This document shows, piece after piece, positions 9,596 to 20,110 of a stretch of DNA of 60,192 bases. The DNA lies in NCBI GenBank assembly GCA_022496205.1, contig WTXD01000103.1, positions 1 through 60,192 on the forward strand. The letters run 5' to 3'. The first letter of the stretch is position 1, and each line of letters starts with the position of its first letter. Under the pieces are notes generated by a model, which was not told the DNA's origin, did not search any database, and saw only the letters and a program-made list of their open reading frames with translations. Position numbers and translations under genes: made by a program. The DNA comes from Gloeopeniophorella convolvens. Its lineage: Eukaryota > Basidiomycota > Agaricomycetes > Russulales.

Positions 9596-11503
9596 ATGCT
9601 GATAGTCATTGATATTGAAGAACTGGAGCAGTTTGAGGGCCTCCCTCAAACACATCAGCAGGTCATTCAATGTGCCTCTCGCATAGAATCTGCCTTAGAA
9701 CATCGTCAAAATGGCACTTCAGCACCAGATGCTGTCCTAACCTATCATATCAAGCAGGAACTGGTGCGCTCTACTATGACCGGTCCGGTATTTTGATGTT
9801 TTGACATTATTTGATAGCTGGCAATTGCTGCTATGGTGGAGAGGGATGAGACTATCTGGCCTCATCCTCTCATCTCTACCTTGGGCCTTATGTTCAGCAA
9901 GAATCCATCTTGCACTCTAGACAGTGTGAACATCGATGCTGTTCACAATAGGTGTCACAAGCATCAAGACAAGGGTGTACTAGCCACTAGTAACCTTAGT
10001 GTATACTTGGAGACAGGTCCAGGTGCTGTGGAGTGGTGGTTACCTGCAAGTGTGGAGGATGAGGACATTGAGATGGTGGAGGACAACCTAGGTGTGTTGT
10101 ATATGTCATCTTTACATTGTTTGATACTATCCTACATGTCTTTTAGATGTCCTAGAGCCTCCTGAAGCTGCTCAGGACACTGGTGGTGATATTGCTGACA
10201 ATGAGGAGGAGGAGGACGATGAGATCACTCCTCAGCCCACCTCAGCACATCCCAAGCCTCAGCTATTGGCTCAGTCTGCTGTGCAGGCGACTGGTCCGGT
10301 CACAGCTATTGTAGTGGGACCTTCAGTTGCCACAGCACCTCCCCAACAGTCAGTAGCAACTTTTTATATCTTTATCTATTTTATTGAGTTTATCTCTCAT
10401 TTATAGCCCTCCTATAAACATTGATAAGCTATTCTATTCCCTTAATGCTGAATATGTGAAGGGCGACCATGTGAATGAGTTGCCTAGGGTTTTCTACCAC
10501 ACTATAAGTGCCTTGTTATTTCTATATAGCTAATCTGACCGGTCCAATCAATAGTGGAAATGTGGTCCTTGCAACTTTGCAGGCTTCAAGTGTGTGCTGC
10601 AGGACTATGTCAAGTCTAATGGTGCCTACTCTTGTCTTGCATGCAAGAGATCCAGAATTAGATGCTGGCCACCTTCTAAAGCTGCATTGGTTTGCCTCTA
10701 CAATGCTGAAGACTTCAGGCATGGTCAGAAGGAGGAGAGAGATATCAGTGAGTCTGCAGCTCTCTCTCTTACCTTGTAGCATTGCTAACTTCAGCTCTAG
10801 CCTCTGGTGTTGAAGCGCAGCAGAGGGTGGAGTGACAACTGAAGGACACAGAGTGACGCTCAGTCAGAGAAGGTCAAAAGACTTATACATTAGTGCAATA
10901 CCTGAAGGACACAGAGTGACGCTACAAGGTAGGGTAAGCATAAGGTAGAAGTGAAAGGAGCGGTAGTGTACTTGCCTCAGTCAGAGAAGGTCAAAAGACT
11001 GAGGCTACAGAGGCGAAGAAAGAGGTCCTTATATACAGTAAGGAGTGACAGATAGCATGTGATAAACACTGCTTAGAAAGCCTAGGAGACCCACATGAAA
11101 CGGAGTAAGAGTGGGTACCGGAGTACAAGGTGGGTCATAGAATGCCCTAGAATAGTCCAGAATCATGGAAACGAATGTGGGGCTGAGCACAGCCTTAAGT
11201 CTAGAACATTATGTACACAAGATAAGATAGTCCTTGATCATTAGGTCCATATCTAATCTAATCAGAGCTGCCAGGACACTGTCCGTCTCAACATCTGGTG
11301 ATTTATCTAGGACCATTGCTATGATCCAGAGAGCACTGGCTATACTCACCAGCCATCATAATGTCAATGTAGATGACATATTAGCTTCTTTTATGGAGCA
11401 ATCCTCCCATCCTGCTCCTTCTGGCCCCTTCACCTCCTCTACCAGCCTCTTTCCTATTCGTGCAGTGGCTGAGCCACCTACTGGTATGTCTGTGACTACT
11501 TAA
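9596..11503 (+). pseudogene. Z2: Zn(II)2Cys6-like zinc-cluster protein
   Basis: Exon 1 (ATG 9596) encodes a helical segment (VIQCASRIESALEHRQ). After an intron at 9764-9817 comes a domain with WPHPLIS and WWLP, then an acidic linker (NEEEEDDE). The DNA-binding exon starts at 10555 with CGPCNFAGFKC, a 13-residue loop, then CLACKRSRIRCWPP. That is CX2CX6C-13-CX2CX6C, the fungal binuclear-cluster layout. A C-terminal helix follows (RTIAMIQRALAIL) and the frame ends at 11503. Introns at 9764-9817 and just before 10555 each hold a type A CGG-N-CCG motif. A solo LTR (10808-11293) sits a few bases inside the last exon, so the gene is broken. Likely an element-encoded DNA-binding regulator. Confidence 0.7.
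10808..11293. repeat. Solo LTR, family C (486 bp), TSD TCTGG
   Basis: TGTTGAAGCGCAGCAG start and GTCTCAACA end, flanked by TCTGG on both sides (10803-10807, 11294-11298). It is a diverged relative of the LTR at 21616-22141. It landed in the last exon of Z2, seven bases after the splice acceptor. Confidence 0.95.
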
Positions 11504-12614
11504 ACAGGTCTTTAGATACTTATAAGCTTTACATAGATGCTCAGATAGGTGAAAAACCCAGACGATCGGCCCGTGTAAGGACCGGACCGGTCCAGGACCG
11601 ACTTGAAGGCTTCAATGATTGGATGTAATGCAGATCCTACCTCAAATATATGTACATGTATCTTGTGATTGAATAAAGTGTAGTATCGAGTATCTGGGCT
11701 ATAAAATAAGGATGCATACTCTTAATGATGTTGATTAAGCATCTATGACCTTATGATAGTACTCCTATGCCTCTCTATCCATAGATTGGGAGCCGATCAG
11801 ACCAGTTGTGCTATGGGTTGGCTGATGCATAAGTGGTGATAGAAACCAGGCCGGTCTGTCCATATTGACTAGTCTATAACTGATATGCTTTTGTGACTGG
11901 TCTGATCTCTTGGTTTGATAATTTTATTGTGTTCTGCTTATTCTTTATCTTGGTTCATTAGTTGCTTATAGTGTGATTGGCAGAATACTAGATAGTCAGG
12001 ATGTTATATCCTCATCTAATGTCTCTAAGATGACTTTTACAGGACCAGTATCTTAATAAGCACACTTCTGATAATGTTTATTCCACATCTATAATGTTGT
12101 TATAGTACTTCTATACAGCTATCTATGTGGATTGAGGATTGACCGGACCGGTCTTAGCACAGGATTGGCTAACCTACTAGTGATGTCAAGAACCGGACCG
12201 GTATTTTTGCAAAGTCAAGATTGTTCTATGAGATACCATGTTTATTCCATCTCAATAGTATCTATGAGGTTGTTTGACCAGAATAGTAGGTAGAATAAAT
12301 GTGACATCTTGATCTAACATCCATTGTATTACTCTTACAGGTCCGGTATTTTTGCTAATAGGCTTCTTAAAGTGTTTATATGATATCTAATATGTTGGGA
12401 CGCTGCTCATATGTCCATTCTGGTTCTGAGAATGTAGCATGACTGGACCGATCTTGGCTCAGGGTCGGCTGACCCATGAGTGATAGGAGAAACCGGGCCG
12501 GTCGGCCGACGTCGGCTGGCCCATGACTGATAGGAGACTATATGGTCAACTCATCCCATGACTGATAGTATCCATCAGTGATCCATATGTGTCACAATAT
12601 CCTCAACTGTCCCA

Positions 12615-13528
12615 ATGGCCCCCAAAGTCCCTCAGCCAAAGCCCATCAAGCAGGAGAAGGGTGCATCCCCTGCCCAGACCCCTAGTGGCAAGTCCATCAG
12701 TGCCAAGGCCTCCAAGCGTGCGTCACAGTCCATTCTGTGTGATATTCAACTCACTACATGTTTCTAGAGTCGCTCTCATCCACCAAGGGTGACAAGGTGG
12801 CCCCAGAGCCTGCTGCCTCTCGTGCACCAAGCCATGCAGCCTCCATCAGGTCCAAGCAGGAGCCAAAGGCTGTTTAGGCTTCTTTTGAGTCATCTGGGGA
12901 AGAGGCCCCACCCACCAGGAAGGTGGAAAAGGGAAAGGTGAGTCTGACAATGTGTATGTGCTGTTCTCCATGCTCACAAGCTGTTATCCTTTAGAACAAG
13001 GTCAAGCAGGCCACAGCTGATGTCAGAATGGCATCCCCCACCCCTCCCTCACCCATCCTCCCTGGTGCCAAGCTCAAGAGCTTGGCCAGCACATGGAAAG
13101 CATGGGAGAAACCCTAGAAGACCCAGAGTGAGCCAGCTGAGGAGGATGAGGATGAGGAGATCGAGGTGCAGGATGAGCCAGACTCCCCTGAGGTGCGCTG
13201 TTGCATGGTCCGATCCTAGTCTCATCTCACCTTGTTTTAGAGCCTCAAACAGCCCAGGAAGCGCCTCAGGGTCACATAGCACTCCCCCATCATCAAGGAC
13301 GAGCCTCAAGAGTCCCCAGGGCATCCCCTCCTCACCCTGTGCCGCACAGAGGCTGACCCCTCTGCTGAGGACACCATCACCTCCCCTCAGACCCACAGGA
13401 CCATCAACAACTTTGTTGATGTTCTCAGGGAGATGGAGGACATCATCAGTGAGCTGGAGGCCTTAAAGGGGTGCTGTGAGCAGGTGAGGGACTTTGCTTC
13501 TATCATGAGTGGCCACTCAAGGGCCTAA
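12615..13528 (+). pseudogene. M: lysine/proline-rich nuclear-type protein, broken
   Basis: ATG 12615 opens MAPKVPQPKPIKQEKG. At least three introns are visible: GTGCGT to TTTCTAG at about 12718-12768, GTGAGT to CCTTTAG at about 12937-12993, and one near 13192-13242. The protein is rich in Lys, Pro, Ser and acidic runs (EEDEDEEIEV) and ends with a helical segment (VDVLREMEDIISELEALKG) at 13528. TAG codons interrupt it at the AV-ASFE, EKP-KTQ and VT-HSP positions. A relative with the same MAPK start lies on the minus strand at 26255-26782. The first intron contains CAGTCCATTCTG, a decayed form of the CGG-N-CCG motif. No known domain is recognised. Confidence 0.5.
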
Positions 13529-13699
13529 ATACATTGTACTATCCATATTCTGTTTCCCTCTGTCTGTACTCATCATTGTACAATGTATCTCGCGTTTGTG
13601 ATGTGCTCTATGATGTCTGAGCTTGTGTGAACTTGTGTGAACTATTTAATATTGTGGTGTTTCTTAAATCTCTCGACTTGTGTGAATTTGTGTGATTGC

Positions 13700-13835
13700 A
13701 CGATCCATTCCGCACGGTCCGTTCTAAACACGGCCCGTGTTGCCGATATCTTATTATATCTCGTGCTTGATTACAATCTACACTTCACATGGACTACTCA
13801 TCATGGCCCGGCCAATGCACGGCCTGTTCCACCCA
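13700..13835. repeat. CGG-N-CCG motifs of type B upstream of gene W
   Basis: GCACGGTCCGTTC near 13703 and ACGGCCCGTG near 13726, then weaker CACGGCC near 13815. They have the flanks of the motif family at 44.7-58.8 kb rather than the type A flanks found at 8-12.5 kb. The DNA from about 12.6 kb may therefore belong to a different element. Confidence 0.5.
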
Positions 13836-13957
13836 TATCTAATCATTAAATCAACACATAGATATAAATTCAGCATGTTTGAGCATGCATCAGCCATCTG
13901 CATCAATTACACTGGCTTGTATCACTCCTATACTACATTCAACTGCTCTACTACTCC

Positions 13958-15483
13958 ATGGCCCATCTCTACAACACTGCTGATAATGTCTTTGGTCCTG
14001 GTGAAGATGAACAAGAAGGCTGGGACCTTAAAAACCCTCTCCCTGCCTCAAATCATCTTGATCGCTCACCTGATTGCTCAGCAATATACAACAAGAGGAT
14101 GATGATGACTCTCCCTTCAAGCTGACTGAGGCTGATCTAGAGATTCTGCATGAGAATCTGGATGAATATTGAGTCAGTGATGCACCAGACAGAGCTCTTC
14201 TGGTCAATCGTGTTCTGGGTGACCTCACAGCACTGAGAGACGAGGGGGATGACTTTGACAAAGGGGAGGCTCGTACAGTCCATTCTGTGTATCATTTCAG
14301 CATTCCCTGGCTCACCATTGGCTCAGAAAGTCTGCAAGTGGTTTAACAACTGATCTTGTAAAGCCCTAGCCAGATTCATGCATTTCACACACAAGTGGTC
14401 TGCCAGAAATGTGTTCTATCAAGAGAACCGTGACAAGATCATGAATCTCACTGAACAGAACTCTGGAGCACCTCCTGGCACTCCAGTCTACTTTGGATAC
14501 CTGTAGCGTACCACCACAGAGCTCATGGTACCTGTGACAGAAGATGAGATGGCTGTGCTTCAGGAAACAACCAATGAGTGGTCTCTCAGAGGCCCACCTT
14601 GTGAGATCTAGTGTCGGTCAGTCATTTTCATATTGTCCCCTTTGCACAGACCATTCTAACCCCCTGATCAGCCCATGCAATCTCACAGTCTTGCACTTAA
14701 GATGCGAGGAAGAGTCATCAGAGACTTCCAGGAGCAGCTATATTAATACTATGGTATCAGAATGTTTGTCCTCTGCACCTGGACAGATAAGACAAATACC
14801 ATCAGTATCATGACTTTTACGATCTTTTTCCTTTTTCTTTCTTATCTTCTGTGTACAATATGAGTTCCGTTCTGACTTCATGACTCAGGGATGCTTATCT
14901 TTCACTCGTCATATGACTCCTTCATATTTCTTGACGTGCCCCTTATGCCATTGGATAACTACTGTACTTCTACCTAGGAGACCCACCTTGAGTCTGTTCT
15001 GACTCAGTCTGACTCGATACTAGGACGTTATGTAAACTGCATCTCTTGTAGTACTTAAGGCATAGCAGTTGTACTCTAAGGCCTTAAGCCTGTTCTCCTT
15101 TGTCAATTGACGAGGTTACCAGGGAATCCACATGAGGGACTTGTTCGCCCAAGCATTGCAAGGTCTTCTGCTTTTGAACTCGATGTACTGGAGGCTGATT
15201 GCCTTCATCTGAAGACAACACGTCTTATCCAGGATCTTATGCACATTCGCGTGCGCCTTCGAGAACCAGCTCATATCGAGACTGACTTACCGAACCTCGC
15301 TTGTCTCAGCCCTCGCCTGCCCAGCACACACTGGCTCAGGCCGTGACAATCAGAGCTTGTGGGTGAGTGAAATATATGCTTCTATTATCCCTTATACACA
15401 ATGCTAATTTGGTGATCAGACAAGAGTATAACAAATATATTAACAATGGAGTTGACTTCAAGAGTATGATCAGAGACTGGGAG
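13958..15483 (+). pseudogene. W: transposon-associated hypothetical protein, heavily broken
   Basis: Starts at ATG 13958 (MAHLYNTADNVFGPGEDE). A frameshift near 14087 is followed in another frame by an acidic run and LTEADLEILHENLDEY, then a TGA. Later segments read KWSARNVFYQENRD, VTEDEMAVLQETTNEW and RGRVIRDFQEQLY, interrupted by further TAG/TAA codons. Intron-like stretches near 14270-14310 and 14600-14670 contain decayed CGG-N-CCG motifs (CAGTCCATTC, CAGACCATTC). A solo LTR splits it at 14806 and the G2 element cuts it at 15484. The style resembles multicopy hypothetical proteins of Agaricomycete genomes, but I cannot name a domain. Confidence 0.45.
14806..15348 (+). repeat. Solo LTR, family D (543 bp), TSD ATCAG
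   Basis: Flanked by perfect ATCAG repeats (14801-14805, 15349-15353) and ending CCGTGACA. The start reads TATCATGA where the relative at 33012 has TGTCACGA, so the canonical TG has mutated by G to A. It interrupts gene W, whose frame resumes across the TSD. Confidence 0.88.
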
Positions 15484-16127
15484 TGTTAGGACTCACTCGC
15501 GGTGTGCGTGCAGAGAGGATAGCAGAGGGGTTTGGAGAGTGTCACAAGGGGGAAGACAGAAGATGAGCTGCGATATGCAGGAACGGAGTGGGAACACACT
15601 AACAGTGCTATTGCAGTGCTAGGTACAGATGAGAGTGCCACAGATGGACAGTCTGAGGACCACTGGGCGATACATGGGGGTCTTATATACTACTGGAGAC
15701 CCCCCAGACAAATCTGGTCTAATTACTGATGGGGATTCCAGAGGGGATTCCCTATAGCCTCTCCTCTCTGATACGCTTCTTAGATTCCATCGCAGAGTGG
15801 GGCTTGAGGCCCCATGGAGTTCTTGATGATCAGAGTCCCAAAGAGGACGTATGAAGTGTTTCACCTTGGTTACTTTGGGACGAGTAATATGGCCATTCTG
15901 AGAGATCCCTAGTCCGGGATCTTGGGGGTATTCCAGGGTTAATTGGCCATTAGGGAGTAGGGCGAGGAATGGGGGTGAAGGGTCACGTGATGCATTTCGA
16001 CTTGTAGTCGCAATGTGAGTGGTACGCGTCGCATTGTGAGCGACGCGTAGGGTGTTTACTGGTAGGGCTGGGTTCGCTCTAGTGTTCTGAGCAGTTCGAC
16101 CTCCTTGAGGCCCTAGTGTTCGTGACA
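15484..16127 (-). repeat. 3' LTR of G2 element, subtype A (644 bp)
   Basis: Plus-strand ends are TGTTAGGACTC and GTTCGTGACA. It lacks the 12 bp TGATCAAGGTTC block of subtype B and carries the GTGTGCGTG and CACAAGGGGGAAG variants, as does the solo LTR at 43706-44349. Its partner 5' LTR is subtype B. Confidence 0.93.
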
Positions 16128-17739
16128 TTATCCCCTCTTTATGATGGCGCTGCGCCTGAAGCGCATTGATAAGTCTGTCATGAGCGAGTGATGGTGGTTG
16201 TGGCATAGAGGGGTGTTGTTGGTGGAATGAGTGAACAGTTTCCATGGTGTGTTTCATTTCCGAGTAAGGGACCCATGAATTTTCAGAGTCAGGGTAACCT
16301 TTCCACTTGACAAGGTATTGAATGCCTCGTCGGTTTCTAGTGGTTCGACTCTTGATAATTGTTTCAATCTCGTAGTGTCCTTCTTCATCATCAATGATTT
16401 CAGGTGGGGGTGTTGAAAAGTTAGGTCCGTGAGCGGTGGTTTCTTTGTATGGGGAAATGAGTGAGTTTTGAAAGACAGGGTGAATGTGCCAATGGTCGGG
16501 TAGTTTGAGTTTACTGGTGACTGCATAGGAGGTGATGACTTTAAATGGTCCATAACATTTGGGTGCTAACTTCGCCTTTGGATGTGCTGTACGAAGGTTC
16601 TTTGCTTCTAGCCAGACAAGATCTCCTTCTTTGTACTTATATTCTGGTCCGTCAGGTCTAGAGCATTTCATGATTTCTGCAGCGTTTTCTAAGCTCGCTT
16701 TGATTTCGGTGTGGATTTGCTCAAGTAGTATGAGACGTTGTTCGGCAGATTCGACTTTGGAACCAAGTTGTGGTGGTGGAATGAATTCGGGGAGGAAGCC
16801 ATACCAGGCTAAGAAGGGTGCAATATGGGTAGCTGAGTGTTGGCGATTATTGTGTGCAAATTCCATGAACGGGATGAGGTTAACCCAGTTGTCTTGTTGA
16901 TAGTTGCAGAAGACTCGTAGGTATTGTTCTAGTTCTTGGTTAACTCGTTCTGTTTCGCCGTCGGTCTGAGGGTGGTATGCAGTACTGAGGGTGAGAGTTA
17001 CTTGAAGTCGTTTCCAGACTTCTTGCATAAATTGCGATGCGAATTGTGGTCCTCTGTCAGAGATAACTTGTTTAGGAAGTCCAGTGCGCTTCCAGACATA
17101 ATTGATGTAGAGGTCGGCAGTTTGTTCTGAGGTGATAGTTTTATAACAGGGAGCGATGATAGTGGCTTTGGTGAAGCGGTCAACTACGACGTAGAGTGAG
17201 TCGTATCCCTTTGAGATAGGGAGGTCGGTAATGAAGTCCATGGTGATGACTTCCCAGGGACGGTTTGGGATTTCGTTCGGATGCAGTGGAATGGGATTAG
17301 AGTGTTGTCGTTTAGTGGTTTGGCAAGTGGCACAGCCGTCAACGTAGTCTTTGACGAACTTGGATATTCCAGGCCACCAGTACTCTCGAGAGACTAGTTC
17401 GTAAGTTTTCCATCTTCCTGGGTGGCCGGTGGTGAGTGACTCATGGTATTGTTGAACAATTTCTCGTTGTAATTTGGTGTCTTTGGGGATATAGACCTTT
17501 CCTTGATGTAAGATGAGACCGTCTTCGTAGTTCCAATCTTCTAAGCCTTTTGCTATCGTACGTGGACCATTCTTCATAATTGTTGTTAATGCTTTAGTGA
17601 CTTCTTTGTCTTTGTCTTGAGATTCTCTAATGCATCGTCGTAGGTTTTGGTCTCCAATGGTAGTGGTAGTGCCAGCGCGAGTAGCCCGAATTGCGAAAAA
17701 CTTGGTGTCCAGGAGGATTTTGTTGTCGTTTTCAGTCAT
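15619..17739 (-). CDS. pol: Pol C-terminal part: integrase, chromodomain and LTR-encoded tail (706 aa)
   Basis: Order: His/Cys zinc-binding region (HESLTTGHPG to CATCQ); catalytic core with MDFITDLP, SDRGPQFAS and QTDGETERVNQ; and a chromodomain (IQYLVKWKGYPDSENSWVP). The frame then runs without a stop through the polypurine tract into the 3' LTR and ends only at 15619, adding about 170 LTR-encoded residues. Its apparent ATG start is not natural. In the upstream frame a conserved [14 protein letters not shown] stretch leads straight into it, so one base has been lost near 17795 and RT/RNase H is now in another frame. Confidence 0.85.
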   Translation of the reverse strand: MTENDNKILLDTKFFAIRATRAGTTTTIGDQNLRRCIRESQDKDKEVTKALTTIMKNGPRTIAKGLEDWNYEDGLILHQGKVYIPKDTKLQREIVQQYHESLTTGHPGRWKTYELVSREYWWPGISKFVKDYVDGCATCQTTKRQHSNPIPLHPNEIPNRPWEVITMDFITDLPISKGYDSLYVVVDRFTKATIIAPCYKTITSEQTADLYINYVWKRTGLPKQVISDRGPQFASQFMQEVWKRLQVTLTLSTAYHPQTDGETERVNQELEQYLRVFCNYQQDNWVNLIPFMEFAHNNRQHSATHIAPFLAWYGFLPEFIPPPQLGSKVESAEQRLILLEQIHTEIKASLENAAEIMKCSRPDGPEYKYKEGDLVWLEAKNLRTAHPKAKLAPKCYGPFKVITSYAVTSKLKLPDHWHIHPVFQNSLISPYKETTAHGPNFSTPPPEIIDDEEGHYEIETIIKSRTTRNRRGIQYLVKWKGYPDSENSWVPYSEMKHTMETVHSFHQQHPSMPQPPSLAHDRLINALQAQRHHKEGIMSRTLGPQGGRTAQNTRANPALPVNTLRVAHNATRTTHIATTSRNASRDPSPPFLALLPNGQLTLEYPQDPGLGISQNGHITRPKVTKVKHFIRPLWDSDHQELHGASSPTLRWNLRSVSERRGYRESPLESPSVIRPDLSGGSPVVYKTPMYRPVVLRLSICGTLICT
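16126..16141 (-). promoter_or_regulatory. 3' polypurine tract of G2 element
   Basis: On the minus strand TAAAGAGGGGATAA abuts the LTR start TGTCACG. This is the usual plus-strand primer site. An identical 16-mer, including the following TG, occurs internally at 17737-17752. Confidence 0.75.
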
Positions 17740-17752
17740 TATCCCCTCTTTA
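17737..17752 (-). promoter_or_regulatory. Central polypurine tract candidate
   Basis: TAAAGAGGGGATAATG on the minus strand is identical to the 3' polypurine tract plus the first LTR bases, 1.6 kb upstream, between RNase H and integrase. Central tracts that prime a second plus strand are known in Ty1 and lentiviruses. Function here is inferred from identity and position only. Confidence 0.45.
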
Positions 17753-19068
17753 AGATCTGGACGGCGGGACAGATGATCGGCGCGCTGTAAATGCCGGGTT
17801 TATGAAGGAGAAGAACGTCATATTGGGAAAGTTCAAGAGACCAGCGTGCTTGTCTTCGAGTGAGTTTCTGCTTTGTGGTGAAGTATGTCAGGTTGTTGTG
17901 GTCGGTCCAGATTTCAACACGGTGTTGAGCCCCTTGTAAATAGTGTCGATAGGTTTCAAGGGAATGGATAATAGCAAGGAGTTCTTTGTCGTGGATGTCG
18001 TAGTTGCGTTCTGCGTCGGTCATGGATTTAGACAGGAATGCAACTGGGTGCCAGCGATTAATTTCGTCTGGTTGCTCCAGCACAGCGCCGATGGCAAAGT
18101 CGGAGGCGTCTGTAATCAGATGAAATGGGCGAGTGTGGTCGGGGAGTGTGAGTACTGGGGCTGAGGTGAATGCGTGCTTAAGGTTGTCAAATGCTTGTTG
18201 ACAGGCTGAGGACCACTGGAATGGAGTATCTTTATGTGTGAGGGTATGAAGTGGTCGTGCAATCTTAGAGAAATCCTTGATGAAACGTCTGTAGAAATTG
18301 CCAAAGCCGAGGAATGCTTGAACGTGCTTGAGTGTTTTTGGCGTCGGCCATTCCATGATAGCTTTAAGTTTGGCAGGGTCCATGCGAATGCGACCGGCAG
18401 AGATGATAAGGCCAAGGTATTCAATGGTTGTCTGGAAGAAGGAACATTTCTCTGGTTTGAGGTAGAGGTCGAAGTCGCGAAGTCGCTGGAGGACATGATG
18501 AATAAGGGCATAATTTTCTTCAAGAGTGTCGGTGAAAATGAGGATGTCATCCATGTAGATAACAACACAGCCGGTTGCAATGATATCCTTGAAGTTCTCA
18601 TTCATAAAGGATTGGAACGTGCCGGGGGAGTTGCAGAGTCCAAAGAACATGACTAGGGGTTCGAATAGACCACGGTTGGTCTTGAAGGCGGCTTTCCATT
18701 CATCGCCTTCTTTGATGCAAATATTGTTGTAGCCCCAGCGGACGTCAAATTTGGTGAAGTAGCGGGCGTTCTTGAGTTTGTCAATGAGTTCAGGGATGAG
18801 TGGAAGCGGGTAAGCGTTCTTGATTGTGATGTTGTTGAGGGCGCGATAGTCTTGTACAGGACGTAATTTTCCATCTTTCTTCTTGACGAAGAAGAACGGG
18901 CTTGCCATAGGTGACTTCGAAGGGCGAATATAGCCTTTTGCAAGGTGTTCTTTGAGGAATTCGTCAAGGGCCTTCTGTTCATCGGGGGTGAGACTGTAGA
19001 TTTTACAATCACGGAGTTGGGCATCAGGTTTCAGGTCGATAGCATGGTCCCAGGGTTTGCGGGCAGGG
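17739..19068 (-). pseudogene. pol: Pol middle part: reverse transcriptase and RNase H
   Basis: Frame segments: [55 protein letters not shown] (catalytic RT box), [17 protein letters not shown], then RNase H with [11 protein letters not shown] and DHNNLTYF. The open stretch from 18908 extends upstream in frame to a TGA near 19069, where CGA is expected from related proteins (AQR). It ends LLHKPG followed by a wrong-frame tail KRG because of the single-base loss near 17795. The family normally has protease, RT, RNase H and integrase in one polyprotein. Confidence 0.87.
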
Positions 19069-19240
19069 AGTCATTGGGCAGCTGATTCTTCAAAGACTTT
19101 GCGGTACTTGAGGAATTCTGGAGGGACAATGTCTTCAATTGTCTTCTTGGGTGCGACATTTTGTTCGGCCAATTGTTGTGAATGAGTCGTTTTGGCGCGG
19201 ACAGATATAGATCCTATCGACGGGTATAACTCTAGTTGTG

Positions 19241-20104
19241 TTACAGACGAGCTCCAGGATCATGGACCACTGCACTGGTGGAACGCACACAAGGATCATT
19301 GACCACTGTTTGGGTGTGCATTGATTCTGATTGGAAGAGTCGTCTGATGGTGGTGAGGTCGACAGAGTCAAGGAGATATGGTTCTTGAAGGGTGTAGTTG
19401 ATGTGGCCACAAGATGCAAGGACCGTTTGCATTTCTATGGCAAAGTTCACGTTGGCTTCATGGATATCATCTTCATTGGTATTGGTTGGTGCAGTGATGG
19501 TACGGATTAGACCAACAGGAATGTTGTCTAGCGTAGTGGCAGAGATAGTGGAGTCAGATAGTTGGCAGGAAGGGGCACAACGGTCAAAGGTAATTGTGTC
19601 CTTTTCCCAATTGATACTAGGGTTGTGTCGTCTAAGCCAGTCCGTGCCTAAGATGAGGTCGTGGTCGCCGATGTCAGTGAGATATAATTCAATCCATTCT
19701 TGGTGCGAGTGGCTGTCTGGTGTAGGGATTTCAAGGCGTTGAATAGTAGTATATTGAACCAAGCCGGTGGCGTTATCAGTGCCATCGACATTGCAAACAG
19801 GGAAAGGTTTGACGAGTTTCTTGAGCGTGAAGTGATGTTGGTTGGCAAAATTGGTATGCAGGATAATGCCTTCTGTGCCACTATCAACGAGTGCGTGTGC
19901 ACTGATTTTTCGGCCAGAGGACTGTCCCAGGAAATTGACTCTAACAGATATGGACGGAGTCCGTCGATTACGCGTCGTAGACGACGGTACAGGAATAGAG
20001 TCAATCGTTACAAAGGGTTCAAATTTCTCAACTCTGAAGAACCTCTCATATGTCCTCTGAACACGAAGAGTCCCAATAGACAGTGCGGCTACAGGACGGT
20101 TCAA
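19241..20104 (-). pseudogene. pol: Pol N-terminal part: aspartic protease
   Basis: The 287-residue frame contains the retropepsin active site HALVDSGTEG near residues 90-100 and the ILGTDWL flap-side motif typical of Ty3/Gypsy protease. It overlaps the end of gag by 4 nt in the -1 frame. Its last 20 or so residues and the unread DNA to 19070 suggest a frameshift near 19240, since the expected linker continues in another frame (EDIVPPEFLKYRKVF). Confidence 0.82.
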
Positions 20105-20110
20105 AAATCC
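20101..20110 (-). promoter_or_regulatory. Putative -1 frameshift site at gag/pol overlap
   Basis: GGATTTTTGA on the minus strand, with the gag stop TGA at its end and pol continuing in the -1 frame as TTT TTG. It is identical to the junction in family G1. Confidence 0.55.

Larger units (their letters stand above)
8210..12510. repeat. Dispersed ACCGG(A/T)CCGGT motif, type A
   Basis: Many copies of a short motif with the core CGG-N-CCG flanked by AC and GT. Good examples are at 8232, 8482, 8517, 9778, 10537, 11572, 12141 and 12192; near-matches occur at 8558, 9489, 10292, 11848, 12341 and 12442. They lie between genes and in introns of Z2, and one falls in Z2 coding sequence (10292). Stretches without a gene here (8184-8629, 9282-9595, 11504-12614) contain little else that I can identify. 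Confidence 0.75.

Noticed and set aside
14811..15348. LTR of family D starting at TGACTTTTAC (14811)
   Set aside because: The ATCAG duplication and alignment with the copy at 33012 place the true start at 14806, with TG mutated to TA.
17739..17741. TAATG stop-restart between RNase H and integrase in G2 as a natural coupling signal
   Set aside because: In the alternative frame the upstream residues [14 protein letters not shown] run straight into the integrase part, so a one-base deletion explains the split better.
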